DNA of 64,000 nucleotides from Iris pallida (Eukaryota > Streptophyta > Magnoliopsida > Asparagales > Iridaceae): NCBI GenBank assembly GCA_029216955.1, contig JANAVB010033217.1, positions 2,486,647 through 2,550,646 on the forward strand. The letters run 5' to 3'. Below are positions 34,363 through 46,890 of this stretch, one piece after another (position 1 is the first letter of the stretch; every line of letters starts with the position of its first letter). The position numbers and the translations under genes are program-made. The notes under the pieces were generated by a model that did not search any database, was not told where the DNA came from, and saw nothing but the letters and a program-made list of their open reading frames with translations.

Positions 34363-37013
34363 TGTAGCACTTGTCTCCTAAATTTTTTTTTTATTTTAGA
34401 GAGCAATTTTATTTATTTATTTATTTTGTTTATTATTATCATTTATATAATGGTTTGAATCGTAGGTAAATGGAGATTTGATTTGGGATCACAAGGGTGT
34501 GTACCTAAGCCTATAGCTTAAGTATAGTAAAACTAGGACATATGTGGTCCCCAGGGTCCCCAGACAGCCTCTAGGGTATTATTTTATTATTTTAGAATTT
34601 TTTGGATTTTTAGGAGATTTTTAGATAATTTTTATATATGGTTTTATTATTTTCTTAAGCTTCTAGGAATTGTTGTGAAGGCATCCGAGAGTATTTTTGA
34701 GGTCAAATAATTTATTTGGGCTCTAGAACCCCTAAAATATTTTCTAGATTTTTCTAGGAATTTTTAGGAATTTTCTGGGATTTATTTAGAATTTTTAGGA
34801 TTTTTTCTGATTTTTATTTAATTTTCTGTAATTAAAAACCTATTTTCTAAAATATTTATACAGTCAGCCGAGTGGGGGGGCCCACCCGTCAGTCGCTGAA
34901 GCGGGGAGGGGGAGGCCCACCCGTCAGCGTCAGGGTGAGACACGTGGGCTTCCTTATTAGGAAGCCGAGCTCAAAGGGGCTGAGCTGGCCCGAGCCAAGC
35001 TCGGTTTATTGTGGACCGCTGGATCCAGCTGTGGGCGCGTGGGATTCTGCCACGTGGCAGTGCCAGCCGCCTCAAAGCCAGCCACCGACTTCAAAAAAAC
35101 CTATATATATATTAGTTTATTTAGTTTTTTCCGAAACCCTATTTTATTCAGCAGTTTTTTGTGGGAGAGTTCGGGAGAGTTCTTCGACTTCGCGGAGGGA
35201 TTGCCGTTGATCTAGACGTCCTTTTTGCGCGCCGTTTTTTTTTGTTAGAAGCATATTGAGATTAGGTTTCTGAATATATATTTTAATTTCTGTAATTTTG
35301 ATCTCAAATTTCTGAATAATTATTTGAGTGTCGGTTGTCCAAAAATCAACATGTCGCACGGTTTTCGAGATTCCGAGCGATCTCGAACTCCGTTTTGCGA
35401 TCCGTTCAAAGTTTTGGAAAGCTGACACCGAGCTCTACAACATATAATTTTTCCAAAAATTCAGAGTTTCATCTAGTATTTTATTTTATTCATAGAAGCC
35501 AGATTTGGTCAACGGTTCATCGATTTGGTCATAGTTAGCCATAATGGCGATAACTTTTGACCAAATCATGATTTTACGGTACGGTCGATTCCAGTGCACT
35601 CATGATGCTGAAATATATCATGTTGCACACTCAAACTTTGAATTCATAATGTTTGACTGGTTAGTCAACAGTATGTCTCGGTTTGCGTGCCACGAGTCCC
35701 GAATTTGGAACCGTAAATTTCTTTGGCCAAATAGTTGTGTGTAGATTGTTATTTCAGAATTAAATAGGTTAAAATAGGATTTTAGATGATTTATTCCAGG
35801 ATTAGAATAGTATTAATTGATTTAATCCATTAGCCACTTTCTAGGACTTTTAGAGTGGGAATCGTTGATCTAACTTGCGATTGTTTTTGTGTCGGGGTAG
35901 ATCGGGCTACGACGTCTTGACTTGTGACTTTATCATTTATCGGAGCAGGCAAGTATCACTATGACCTATGTTTCTTTTATTTTATACTGCATGTATCTTC
36001 GTGTCGTCTTTTCACTATTTCTCCATTATGGTTCATGATTGTCATTGTTCATGATTACTATTGTGCACGAGAGTTAGAATCGGTTGGATATACATACATG
36101 TTCATGCCTTACTCATTGTTTTCTATTGATTACAGTTTATCTTATTGCTAATGTTTATCGTAGTGGACATGTATTGTGAGTGAGTCGGGCGGGGGAATAC
36201 AACAAGTAAGCATGTGGTCAACGAATTGAATACAGACTCCCTATACATTGATTGCATAATATCAGTCATGCACCACACGTGTGACTGACGGATATCCCAA
36301 GCCGTCTACATGCTGAAAGTTGGTATTCTAAAACACACAGTACACGTGACTTAATTATAGTTACTCTATTGTCTATCGTTCTTCTTTCGTCAAGTCTACC
36401 TTCTTATTGTTATCATGTCTTAGTGGTATGTCAAAGTCTACCTTCATATTGTTACCACGTCTCAAAGGTACTTTCTTATCATACAATGTCATGCCTATAC
36501 TTATCTTCAGTTAAATTCCTTTTATCTTTCCTTCATGCTTGTATACTATATTGTGTAATGTAGTGTTATGGTGATCTTGCTCCAATCCTGACTGGATAAC
36601 TATTTTTCAGCTTTAGACGAAGAGATTTATCCCGAGGTCTACGGTGAGTATGTTGGCGACCCTGACGTCACTGGCGTACCCGGTTCCAGCACTGATGCGA
36701 ATTAGCATATTTTATTCCTTATGGATTCGCATTAGTTAGTAGTTATAGTTATGGAGTTAGTTGTCTATTTTATTTTCTGTTATCCGGGTTTGTTCCCGAG
36801 ACTTTCTGAGTTGTAGTGGATTTTTCATATTTATAATATTGAGACTATTGGATATTTTAGTAATTTTTGCTGGCTTAGTTGTGGATGATATATATGCGTG
36901 TTGTGCTTGTTGTGGACCATTGTTATCATAGACAGCGTACTACCGCCGATGCTGCGGCGTAGGCTGGACTTGGCCACGTACTCATATTCCAAAATTGGGA
37001 GCGGGTCTTGACA
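34363..37013 (+). mobile_element. LTR-F: solo LTR related to the TE-C LTR, inside the TE-E integrase
   Basis: A single 2651-bp LTR starts TGTAGCAC and ends GGTCTTGACA between perfect gcggc copies. No interior is present, so it is a solo LTR. It shares with TE-C LTRs the TTATTTGAGTGTC block (about 35318 versus 5168), the GCGATCCGTT block (about 35396), a TAAAACACAC block (about 36330) and the terminal hairpin (36944-36959). A TATA box at 35101-35112 gives the plus orientation. The interrupted integrase frame resumes across it. Confidence 0.93.
35101..35112 (+). promoter_or_regulatory. TATA box of LTR-F
   Basis: ctatatatatat follows a GC-rich stretch with CACGTGG and CCACGTGGCA motifs (about 34940 and 35050), the ACGT core bound by plant bZIP and bHLH factors. 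It precedes a T-rich leader. A promoter role is inferred. Confidence 0.55.
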
Positions 37014-38976
37014 GCGGCTGCAATAATCCGGCCGTCCTCTGGTGCTCCGCCTTAACTTGTTGACATACCAAGCACTTGGCAACGAAATGAGCTATCTTCC
37101 GCTTCATTCCATGCCACCAATAATACTGTCGTAAGTCACAATACATCTTGGTTCCTCCGGGATGAATAGAGTAAACCGAACTGTGAGCCTCTGCCATCAG
37201 CTCCTGCCGTAGCTCTCCATTGGGAACATAAATACGATCACCACATCGCAATGTCCCATCGGGGTAGATTCTCAATCCCGTCTGCTCTCCTGCTTCAGTC
37301 CTCTCTTTGAGCCGGCGAAATCTAGCATCGTTGGGCAATGCTGTCTTGATGCGCTCTACCAATGATGATTGCACTTGGAGGTTGGCTAATACGCCGTCTG
37401 TTCCAGACAATACTACCTCAATACCAAGCTGCTCCAAGTCTTTAATCAACTCCTTCTGCGTAGTCAAAAAGTGTGCTATAGGCTTACGGCTTAATGCGTC
37501 TGCCACGACATTAGCCTTGCCCGGATGATAATGAAGCTCGATCTCATAATCCTTCATCAACTCCAACCAACGTCGCTGTCGCATATTCAACTCCTTTTGC
37601 GTGAACACGTACTTGAGGCTCTTATGATCAGTGTAGATATCAACATTTTTGCCGTACAAGTAGTGTCTCCATAGCTTTAAAGCAAATATAACCGCTGCGA
37701 GCTCTAGGTCGTGGGTCGGATAATTCTTCTCATGCACTCTCAACTGTCGCGATGCATATGCTACTACCCGACCGTGCTGCATCAATACACATCCTAATCC
37801 TTTCCCGGATGCGTCGCTGTAGATCACAAATCCTCCTGGGCCTGATGGTAGTGTCAAGATCGATGCTGTGGTCAATCGCTTCTTCAACTCATCAAATGCG
37901 GCTTGACACTCATCTGTCCATATAAACTCCTGATCCTTGTAAGTCAATCGAGTCATTGGCCCCGCTATTCGAGAGAAATCTTTTACGAACCGTCGGTAGT
38001 AACCCGCAAGTCCGAGAAAACTTCTCACCTCAGAAGCTGATGTGGGAGCGGGCCATGATTTGACTGCTGTGATCTTCTCTGGGTCTACTGATATACCATC
38101 ACCCGTAATAATATGACCAAGAAATGATACCTCCTTGAGAAAGAAATCATACTTGCTAAGCTTCGCAAAAAGTCGCTCATTCCTCAACGTTTCCAAAACT
38201 ATCCGTAGATGCTGCTCATGCACCTCTTGACTCTTGGAGTAAATCAAGATATCATCTATAAAGACTACTACAAATTTGTCCAAGTACTGGTGAAAGATCT
38301 TGTTCATTAAATTCATGAAAACTGCGGGAGCATTGGTCAAACCGAAAGGCATGACCAAGAACTCGTAGTGTCCATACCTCGATCGAAAGGCCGTCTTTGC
38401 AATGTCTTCCTTCCGAACCTTCAATTGGTGATAGCCTGATCGTAAGTCAATCTTGGGGAATACTTTTGCTCCACTCAGCTGATCAAATAGATCGTCTATA
38501 CGCGGCAAGGGATACTTGTTCTTCACCGTCACTGCATTCAATGCTCTGTAGTCGATGCACATGCACACTGTCCCGTCTTTCTTAGGCACAAAAAAAATGG
38601 GTGCTCCCCATGGTGACGTACTGGCACGAATAAATCCCTTCTCTAATAAGTCATCAATCTGCGTCTTCATCTCTACCAACTCCTTGGGTGCCAGACGATA
38701 TACTCGGAAGAAAATAGGCTCGGCTCCGGGAATAAGCTCAATAGAAAACTCAATATCTCGGTCCGGTGGTAGTCCTGGCAACTCCTCCGGGAATACATCC
38801 TCGAACTCGGTGATAATAGGGTACTGAGGGGTGTCATGCATCATCATATGAGTGCCCGATGTGGGTGCATCACAACTATCTCCGTCTTTTTTGGTGAACT
38901 CAAACTCTGCCACATTCGGTGGTCTAAAGATAATACTGCTCCTATGGCAGTCTATGAGAGCGAAATGCTGGCTCAA
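37014..38976 (-). pseudogene. TE-E pol: reverse transcriptase, RNase H and integrase zinc finger
   Basis: One open frame runs from 38976 to LTR-F. It starts at the end of the protease and carries a full RT ([47 protein letters not shown], active site FIDDILIY at about 38260). RNase H follows ([43 protein letters not shown]), then the integrase HHCC site ([15 protein letters not shown] ... CLVCQQVK, about 37185-37045). No stop occurs in about 650 codons. The enzymatic residues of RT look intact, and the break is the LTR-F insertion. Confidence 0.95.
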
Positions 38977-40610
38977 CCAGTCCTTCCAAGAACCACATCA
39001 AATGTCGGCATAGGAAATACAAGAAGTCGTGACATCATCTCTCTGCCATTTATCACTACAGGACAAAGTCTACAAACACCACTAACAAGTACAACTCCTC
39101 CTCCAGTGAGGAGTTTAACATTCTTAGCTAAGGGTGTAATGGGAATGCTGTGTCTTGTGGCAAAACTAGTGGCTATAAATGAATGCGTGTCTCCAGTATC
39201 AAATAAGGTAATAGCAGGAAAAGATGCAACTAAAACCATACCTGCTATGACCTCTGCCTCTGTCTCTACATTCTCAACAGCTAGAGAGAATGCCTTTCCA
39301 TTGTTCTGCCCTCGGCCTTGAGCTTTAGCCTTGTGGTACTGTGCTGTCTGTAGGGGTAATGGTGGACGAGGTACTGGGGCTGTAGGCCTCTGGGCCTGAT
39401 GTGCCTGATCTAGAGCCTGCTGCTCAGGACAATCTCTGGCCAAGTGCTGTCCTGATCCACATCTCATACATAAGCCCAAACGAAGTCGACAGTCATCTCT
39501 GATATGCCCCTACTTCCCACAATAGTGGCAAGTGGGCTTCTGGTAAGGTATGTGCCTCTGCTGGTACTGTCCTATGGTCCTCCTAATAGGTCCACTCTGA
39601 GTAGCTCGGGCTGGTATAGCTGCTGGTGTATGACGCCTCGATGTCTGCTGCTGTTCCTTGCGAAGAATCTCCTGAGCACGAGCTTCTTCCAAGACAGCTG
39701 AATGGGAGACTCAAGACTGGGTAGTCGTATAAGACTTGAGCTCTGGTGCAAGCCCCTGGTGAAATCTCCTCGCCTTCTCTAACTCCGTCGGAATCAATTC
39801 CGCACCAAATCGACTCTGGCGATTGAACTCTGAGTCATACTCATCAACTGTCATATTCCCTTGCTTCAGATGAAGGAACTGGTCGTAGAGACCATCTCTG
39901 ACATGAATAGGGAAGAACCTCTCATAAAATGCATCATAGAACTGCTTCCAGGTGATCCCAGTGCCTAGTCGTCTCTCTTCCGCCTTCCACCAGTGGTGAG
40001 CATTGTCTTCTAACAGTAAGTCCACTGCTGTCATCCAATCTTGAACTGGCAACTGGGATGCCTTCAGTAGCTTCTCGGTACTAATAAGCCACTGTGACAC
40101 CTCTAATGGCTTCTCCGTTCCTCTAAAAGGCTTAGGGTTCATATCGGTGAAATTTTTGATAGAGCCTTCATAAGGATGCAGAGCCGGTGCTGGTACTGGT
40201 ACTGGAGGTGGTGGTGGAGGTCTAGCCAATGCTGCCATCATCGTCTGTCTCATCAGCTCAGTCTGCTGCCACTGAGCCTGTATCATGGCGTACATAAACT
40301 GAGAAGTAGGGCTCCCATCAGTCGGTGGTGGAGGCATCTGAGGTCCCGACTGTGGAGAAAACTGCTGAGGAAATGGTGGTGGTGGAGGCAGTGGTACATT
40401 TCCGTCCGGTGGCATGGTAGTAGTCTGTCCAGCCTGGCTGCCTGGGGGTACTGCGATCTCTGGGTACTCTGTCGTCGGTGTCATAGTAGGCTGCGACTGT
40501 CCTGGCTGGTATGGTGTCGCTGGAGTTATGGGAGGATTCTGTCCCTCCGGAGTAGACTCTTCACCAGATGTGAGGGCCAAGACAGAAGTGCGTCCGCTTC
40601 GTAGATTCAT
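38977..40610 (-). pseudogene. TE-E gag with zinc knuckles and protease
   Basis: From the ATG at 40610 the frame has a proline- and glutamine-rich N-terminus, then the capsid (GSIKNFTDMNPKPFRGTEKP, WLISTEKLL, YERFFPIHVRD, LKQGNMTVDEYDSEFNRQ). Two CX2CX4HX4C knuckles lie at about 39535 and 39465, and a protease with intact LFDTGDTHSFI at about 39200. The same frame holds a TGA at 39711-39713 and a TAG at 39510-39512, the latter inside the first knuckle. A one-base loss near 38985 shifts the frame just before the RT part. Confidence 0.92.
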
Positions 40611-40818
40611 ACTGATGGCACGAGGAAGATAGGTTGATATTAGGAAAGATTAGATATGAGGCAAATCAAATAATCAAGAAAGTTTCAAAAAAGATTGGAA
40701 GTCAAGAGGTAGTAGTAGTTCTGGATGAGATATTCCTATTCCTATATGCAGGCTTATTGGGCACAGTCATGTAACCCAACAATATTTACGTAGACCTGCA
40801 TAGGCCACCACAAAAACA
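40611..40818 (-). promoter_or_regulatory. TE-E leader and primer-site region
   Basis: On the minus strand the LTR end TGTTACA... is followed by tgtttttg and TGGTGGCCTATGCAGGTC (about 40794-40811). This is one base different from the TE-B and TE-C block. The rest of the leader shows nothing recognisable. Confidence 0.6.
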
Positions 40819-43352
40819 TGTAACGCCCCAGTTCCAAAATTCGTAGGACCAAGTACGTGAACATGCCAGCTGCACATATACGAAGAATACTCCAATATAT
40901 GGAATCCTCATATATGCACATAAGCTGTAAATAAAAATAATCACAGGCCAGAATAACATATCTAATCTCATCACAGCTCAAGACAGAAGATAACGAAGTC
41001 CAAATAAATAAATAAGAGTATCAAAAGATAGCCGGGTGAACATACTCACTCCAAACAGCTATGAAAAATAGTCTCACAAGATCGGAGTCCAACCTCCGCA
41101 AAATAGAAGAAAATAGATGTAAAATAATGTCTACAACTGTCTCAGAATAGAAATAGTCTAGAAATCAAAAGGCACTGCCTCGTCATCAATGTAGGATAGC
41201 TCCAACGTCGCTCCGTACTCCTGTAGAAAATCGTCTAAACATGGAGAGATAACCAGGTCCTCAGGGGACATAGCAAGATACAAGAAAATACCATGCCATA
41301 TAAACTGTGATAATATAATAAGAGAAAAGTATGCATGCAATCGAGTTCCTGACCATTCTACTGTGAATATGCAGTTGAGATACATTCTTTCGATGCATGA
41401 GCCCTGGCTGAATATAGGATCCGGTATAGTCCCCTCTTGGGCACCAGTGACCAAGCGCATGACGTTCCAAGAACGACAGTGGCCAACCTGAGAGGCTCAT
41501 ACCCGTATCTCCAGTGGTGCTTTCGGGTTACAAGGGAAGTGCAATCGAAGCCCATACGTAAGGTAATGTTCTTCCCACCCAATGCCTAGTATCATCATCT
41601 TCATGACTGACATGTACCTCTAGTAACCGCCAAGTCTTCTAGCATGTAATTCTATTGGCAGTTACCCCTATCCGTCGCACGCTCCATACGTATCGGTGGC
41701 CAGCCGACTACGCGGATACGTGTCCTACATGTGACTCACATCACGTGATACAACAAGTGTCAAGGCCGTATGAGATATACCAATACCTCATCATCAATGG
41801 GTGGTCAATAAACTAAGTCAATGCAAGAGAAAATAAATAAAGCGAGAAAAACGACTGATAGAGTCGCTTGCACCCAAGTGTGACTTGGACGCACAGTTCT
41901 ATAATACCAAGAAACAAGAATGCTGAAAATAACAACTGAAAATAAGAAGTATAATAATCACAGAGTAAGGTGGCAAGGTATCTTGCCTGATGGTGCAAAG
42001 TGGCAAGCCCAAGAAATCATAATGTCAGCTAAGAAACGTCACAGTCTCCAAACAACTCTGGACGCTGAAACAAACATCAAAAATGCACTTGGTGTAAAAG
42101 ATATACCTAGGAAACGCCTGTCCAAAAGTCAAATTTTGGAACAGGGGCAAAATCGTAATTTCGGGTCAAAACGATATCCGTCGTTGGATTCGCTTTGTAC
42201 CGAAACGCGTGCCAAAGTCTATGGTCTCTAAAGTCGTCAAACTATATGTCTATGGATTCAGTTTGAGTAGAAGAACTCAACGGTATGTCCAGTTTTAGAT
42301 TCCGATGAGCCGTGTATAAAATCGCCCGTTTGAGTGGGTCGTGGGCCAGCCAAAAATGGGTTCCGATTCGACCTTCTTAGAATTGAACCAAACTTGGCAC
42401 ACATGACCAGAATTTCGATCCGGACCTGTTGGCGCAAGTTTCGTCTCGATTCGACGACTGTGCACAAAGTTATGGGCAAGTTTGTAAAACGTCGATACGG
42501 GGGTATCTCGACGGATACGCGTTGATTTCGTCGCGCATACACGACGAAACTGAGTTCCGTCAGTTCCCACACGTCAGCGACGTCCACATGCGCCTTTTGA
42601 TGCATATAGCGCGCGACTATGTCGCCCGGTTTGTCGGGGCGCACGCCATATCGGTCAAATTTCAGAAAATTAATATAACTAAACACAGGTTTTTCCTCAA
42701 CTTCATCATCAACCTACTTTTTACACGCTAATCGAAACGACGATCCAGAAGATGTGTTGCGATCTCGGTTATATTGTCTTTTACTATTTTTAATTAGTTC
42801 CTACATTACTTTATTGCATAACAAGAAAATTGGCCGACAAGTTGTCGTTTTAAAACAGTTTTATAGCGTTATAGAAAATAGATTTTTGTTCAACTTCGTC
42901 TCGATTTTTCGAGCAAGTCGATGGGTTGTTTTCGAAATCCACCTAGAGAATCTCGAAGAGGGTCAAGTCTACTTTCCAGAAAATCTTACGGATCGAAAAT
43001 TGGTGCTACGAGTAAAAAGTTACGTCGTAGGGAAGTAGGGTACCTTGAGTGGAAAAACTGCTCCGTGGGTGACGCGGGGCTGACTTCCGATGCTCCGTTC
43101 GTCGCGCACAAAACTCCATCACTGGTGAAATGAACTCGCAGGCGAAGGAGGTATGATCAGCTGCAAATTTCGTTTTGGAAGTCTAGGGTTTTGAGGCTTG
43201 TGGAAAAAGTTGTATTTATAACAACTTCTAACTAAACCTAATACCAATCGGTTTTGGTTTTAAAGCATCCCATGGTTTCGGGTTTGCTCGGGTGAGCTGC
43301 TGCATGCAGCAAGGGAAAGGGGGTGTGGGACCCGCCCACATGGGGTTAGTGG

Positions 43353-43435
<83 letters not shown>

Positions 43436-43514
43436 TTCCTTTTTCCTTTTCCTTTCTTTTTCTTTTGAGCTGCTGTGGTCGGTCCTCCTTGGGCCGACCA
43501 CCTGAATTTTTTTT

Positions 43515-43586
<72 letters not shown>

Positions 43587-43828
43587 TACAATTCGCACAA
43601 AAATCCTATAAATTGTAAATAAGTAACAAAAATCTTTTATAATAATTGCAGACTATATTTAGTAGCACTTTAAAATGTCAAGCACACATTCGTACACATA
43701 ATATATATATATATTTATATATCTATAAATACACCCATATATACCAACTAACTCTTTAATGCCAAATAATATATAAAAATAATAATTTTTAAATCACTAA
43801 AATAATTAGAAAATCTTGGGGGTTTACA
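40819..43828 (-). repeat. TE-E 5' LTR (3010 bp)
   Basis: This is the second LTR, starting TGTAACGCC and ending GTTTACA on the plus strand. It differs from its partner mainly by long (AT)n runs at about 43359-43432 and 43520-43584 and by scattered transitions. Confidence 0.93.
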
Positions 43829-44065
43829 GCCGCAGCCGCATGAATGAATAGTTCCGTAGCCGCAGGAATGAATAGTGCCACAGCCGCAGGAATGAATAGT
43901 GACACAGCCATAGGAATGAATTGTGCTGCATGAATTGTGCCGCAGCCGTAGGAATAAATAGTGCCGCATGGCTGCATAGTATCGCAGAAGGCTGTATAGT
44001 GCCGCAGAAGGCTACATAGTGCCGCAGAAGGCTGCATAGTGCCACAGAATGCCGCATAGTGCCTA
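43829..44065 (+). repeat. LTR-D minisatellite, right part
   Basis: The roughly 24-bp GCCGCAGGAATGAATAGTGC unit continues for about four copies. It then changes to a roughly 20-bp unit, GTGCCGCAGAAGGCTGCATA, for about five copies to 44065. Both units are built on the GCCGCA core. Confidence 0.85.
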
Positions 44066-45716
44066 TTTTGGTTGTTTTTGGCTATTTTAAGTCCTATTTG
44101 GCTGAATTGTGGCCATAATTTCTCCCAATATCCAACATAAAAGTTGTAGATCTTTTTCTTAGCTTCAAGAATATGTTACTACCTATTTTATGCAAGTTTC
44201 TTTTATTCATGATAATGTAAGGATAGAACACGATAGTGGCCTGTTAAGACGTACTCTTAATCAGTAACAAATAACATGACATGATAGTGGCCCGTCGTGG
44301 CGCACTCTTGACAAGCACCCTTGACATGATAATACGTGATAGTAGCCCGTCGTGGCGCACTCTTGATAAGTAAATCCAATATGATAATATCGATATGCTG
44401 TTGTGACGGCTATCTTGACTTGCTAAGTAACCGTTGTCTTGACACCGTGAGTATTTGTGCTTGTATAAGCTACATGTCTCATCTTGCATCATGTCTAGGA
44501 CATGAATTCATAGTTATCACGGTCAGGAATTCATACTGAATCTGACTAGGATAAAGACTAGTTTGATCATGTAGTTCATGAAGAGATTTCCCAGCTACAG
44601 GTAGTCCCGTTATCTGGGCGCTCTAATTGGACTTGTAGCCTGCCGTCGAGTAGGGCACATTTCCAGCACACTGTCACGTATTGCACCCCCAAGTCACCTA
44701 ATCTAACTCTCTCAACTTGTGACCGAATAACCTGGATTAAGTCTGCAGGGCTTGTGGCTGTTGGAACATCTCAGTACATCTTGTTAGTAATTAGGCTTGT
44801 GATAACCCTAGTTAGCTAAAGTATCAAGCTGTACTCATTGCTTGGCCGTGATTGATGGATGGAGTCTAGTCTTGTCTAGACCATACCAGTACATGGTTAC
44901 CTCAGGACATTTTACAGTTTATGCTTACTTGTCGATAATTGGTTAGAGACTAAGTTCTGTTCAGGCAAAGGGTTACAATCCCGATCCTTGTTTGGTTTAC
45001 GGGTTGTAACTTGGTTACCGGAATAGTTTTTTAGTTATCTTATCGTTTATTACCCTACTTTCATGCCTTCAGTTTCTTTGTTATTATTATTATGCTTTGT
45101 GTTCTAACTTGCTGGTTTTAGTTCTTAAGTGAAGCCTCCCTTGTGGCACTTGCTCTTTCTAGGGTCTGACCCAACTGGTTTTGTATGGCCAGATTTTGGA
45201 GCAGCTCTCGAGGATCTTCCGGCCTTCCTGCCAGATGGTGACCACTAGAAGAAATCCTGGCAACAAGTAGATTTTATTTTGCTCTCCCACTCTATTATAA
45301 ATTATTCTTTTGAGGCATTTAGCCACCGAGCAAGTGTTAGCTCGTGTTGAATTTACATTCATGTCTGCCTAATGGCTGTAACATGATCGACATATCCTAG
45401 GGTTGATCACGTATGACTTAAACTCTTGCTAGTCTTCGCATTTTGTATGACTTGCTTCATGATCATCTGAATATATAATGTTTGGAATGCCTTACTTTGT
45501 ATGTCTGATGATCTACCATCTTGTTACATTTACTTGCTTGCTTGAGATTGAGACACTAGGCTTGTTCTTGACCCTAAGAGACTAATGGTTTGTAGTAAAC
45601 CCTCATGCATCTAGACAGCCGTGACCGTATATAGAGGTGGAATACACTTCTATATACGTAGCTGGATGTGTCTGCCCCCGCTCTTCAGTATTCTGGATCT
45701 GGGACATGACAGTTGG

Positions 45717-46890
45717 CCGGTTCTAAAATAACTCCCATGGTCTACGAGTCGGTGGACGACATTCTTAGCAAGGCTAAAGTGCCAGCTAAGATGTGTAAGT
45801 TGCGGCACAACCGCAACAAGCCAAGTGTAGTCATGTTGATCACAACAAAAGAAACCAATATGATGTTGATCGGTCTGCCGACGAAGGCTTGGAGAAGGGC
45901 AACTCCAAAAGAACTGCATTTGAGATGAGTTGGCCAAAAACAATGTACTACGTAGCATTTCCTTGCCAAACAACTCTGCATGAGCAAGAAAATTAGCTCC
46001 AACAACAACATCAATAAAGGAGCATCCATGAAAATATATTCCAACACGAAGACCCAACAAGCTTCTGGCCCAAGTGTTTATCTCCATTCGAATGAGCAAA
46101 CTGTTCTATGAGTAGGACATCAAGCTCATTTCTATGTAGAGAACATAGTTGTCTCCCGTAAAGCAGCTTAACAACAATAAATTTCCTATACGGATGGCAG
46201 TATTTATTTTCGTATCGGAAGAAAAGACAAATCAAGTCTGTAGAGACATCAACTTTTTTGCGCAGAAGACGATGTTCTTTTTTGCGCTTTTTGTGCGACT
46301 GAAGGAGATACAACTGTTAGAAAATTTTCTCACAAAAGATTGTTCAACAACTTTTTCTTGTAGAAGACAACATACTTTTTCGTATGGTGAGCAATGATGT
46401 TGTTGTCATAATATCTTATTACAGAAAGAATGTTTTTCCATTTTTTTTGCACGGAAGACATTGTTCTTTTGCGCATGGATGACCGTTGCTACTGTTTCTA
46501 ACAAAGCTGTTGTCAGGCCAAATTTTCACACAAAAATGGCTTCTCAACAAAATGTTGTTCCTCAATATGTTAATTTGCGTGATGTGCTCAATCAGAAGCA
46601 TAATGCATAAAGATAGTTGTACATGTTGCAACATCTGAAGTATCTCGATGTTGCCATCAGGTCATTATCAATTGTTGTTGCTCCAGGGGGTTGATGAACA
46701 TGTCAAGCATTCAGTGTTTGATATGCTATAAATTGCATCATCAATAAGATTGCATTCTCGAAGGCGAAGACATTGTTACGACAAAAATGATCTATCCCTT
46801 GCCTTCGTCAACATGGTGGGGCAGTCTTCAAGAAATAGAATAGTCATAACAGAAGAAAGGGAGTGGCCCATCATATTGTGGTTAATCCAT
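45717..46890. other. Unidentified sequence right of LTR-D
   Basis: Open stretches exist on both strands, including plus 45713-45928 and minus 46099-45720, but neither resembles a family I know. The words GAAGAC(a/g)TTGTTCTTTT and GCGCA recur loosely near 46262, 46365, 46452 and 46760. It may be a decayed transposon. No TIR or LTR ends are seen. Confidence 0.4.

Noticed and set aside
40176..40632. Plus-strand frames rich in Trp and Arg
   Set aside because: They are antisense to the proline- and glutamine-rich N-terminus of TE-E gag.
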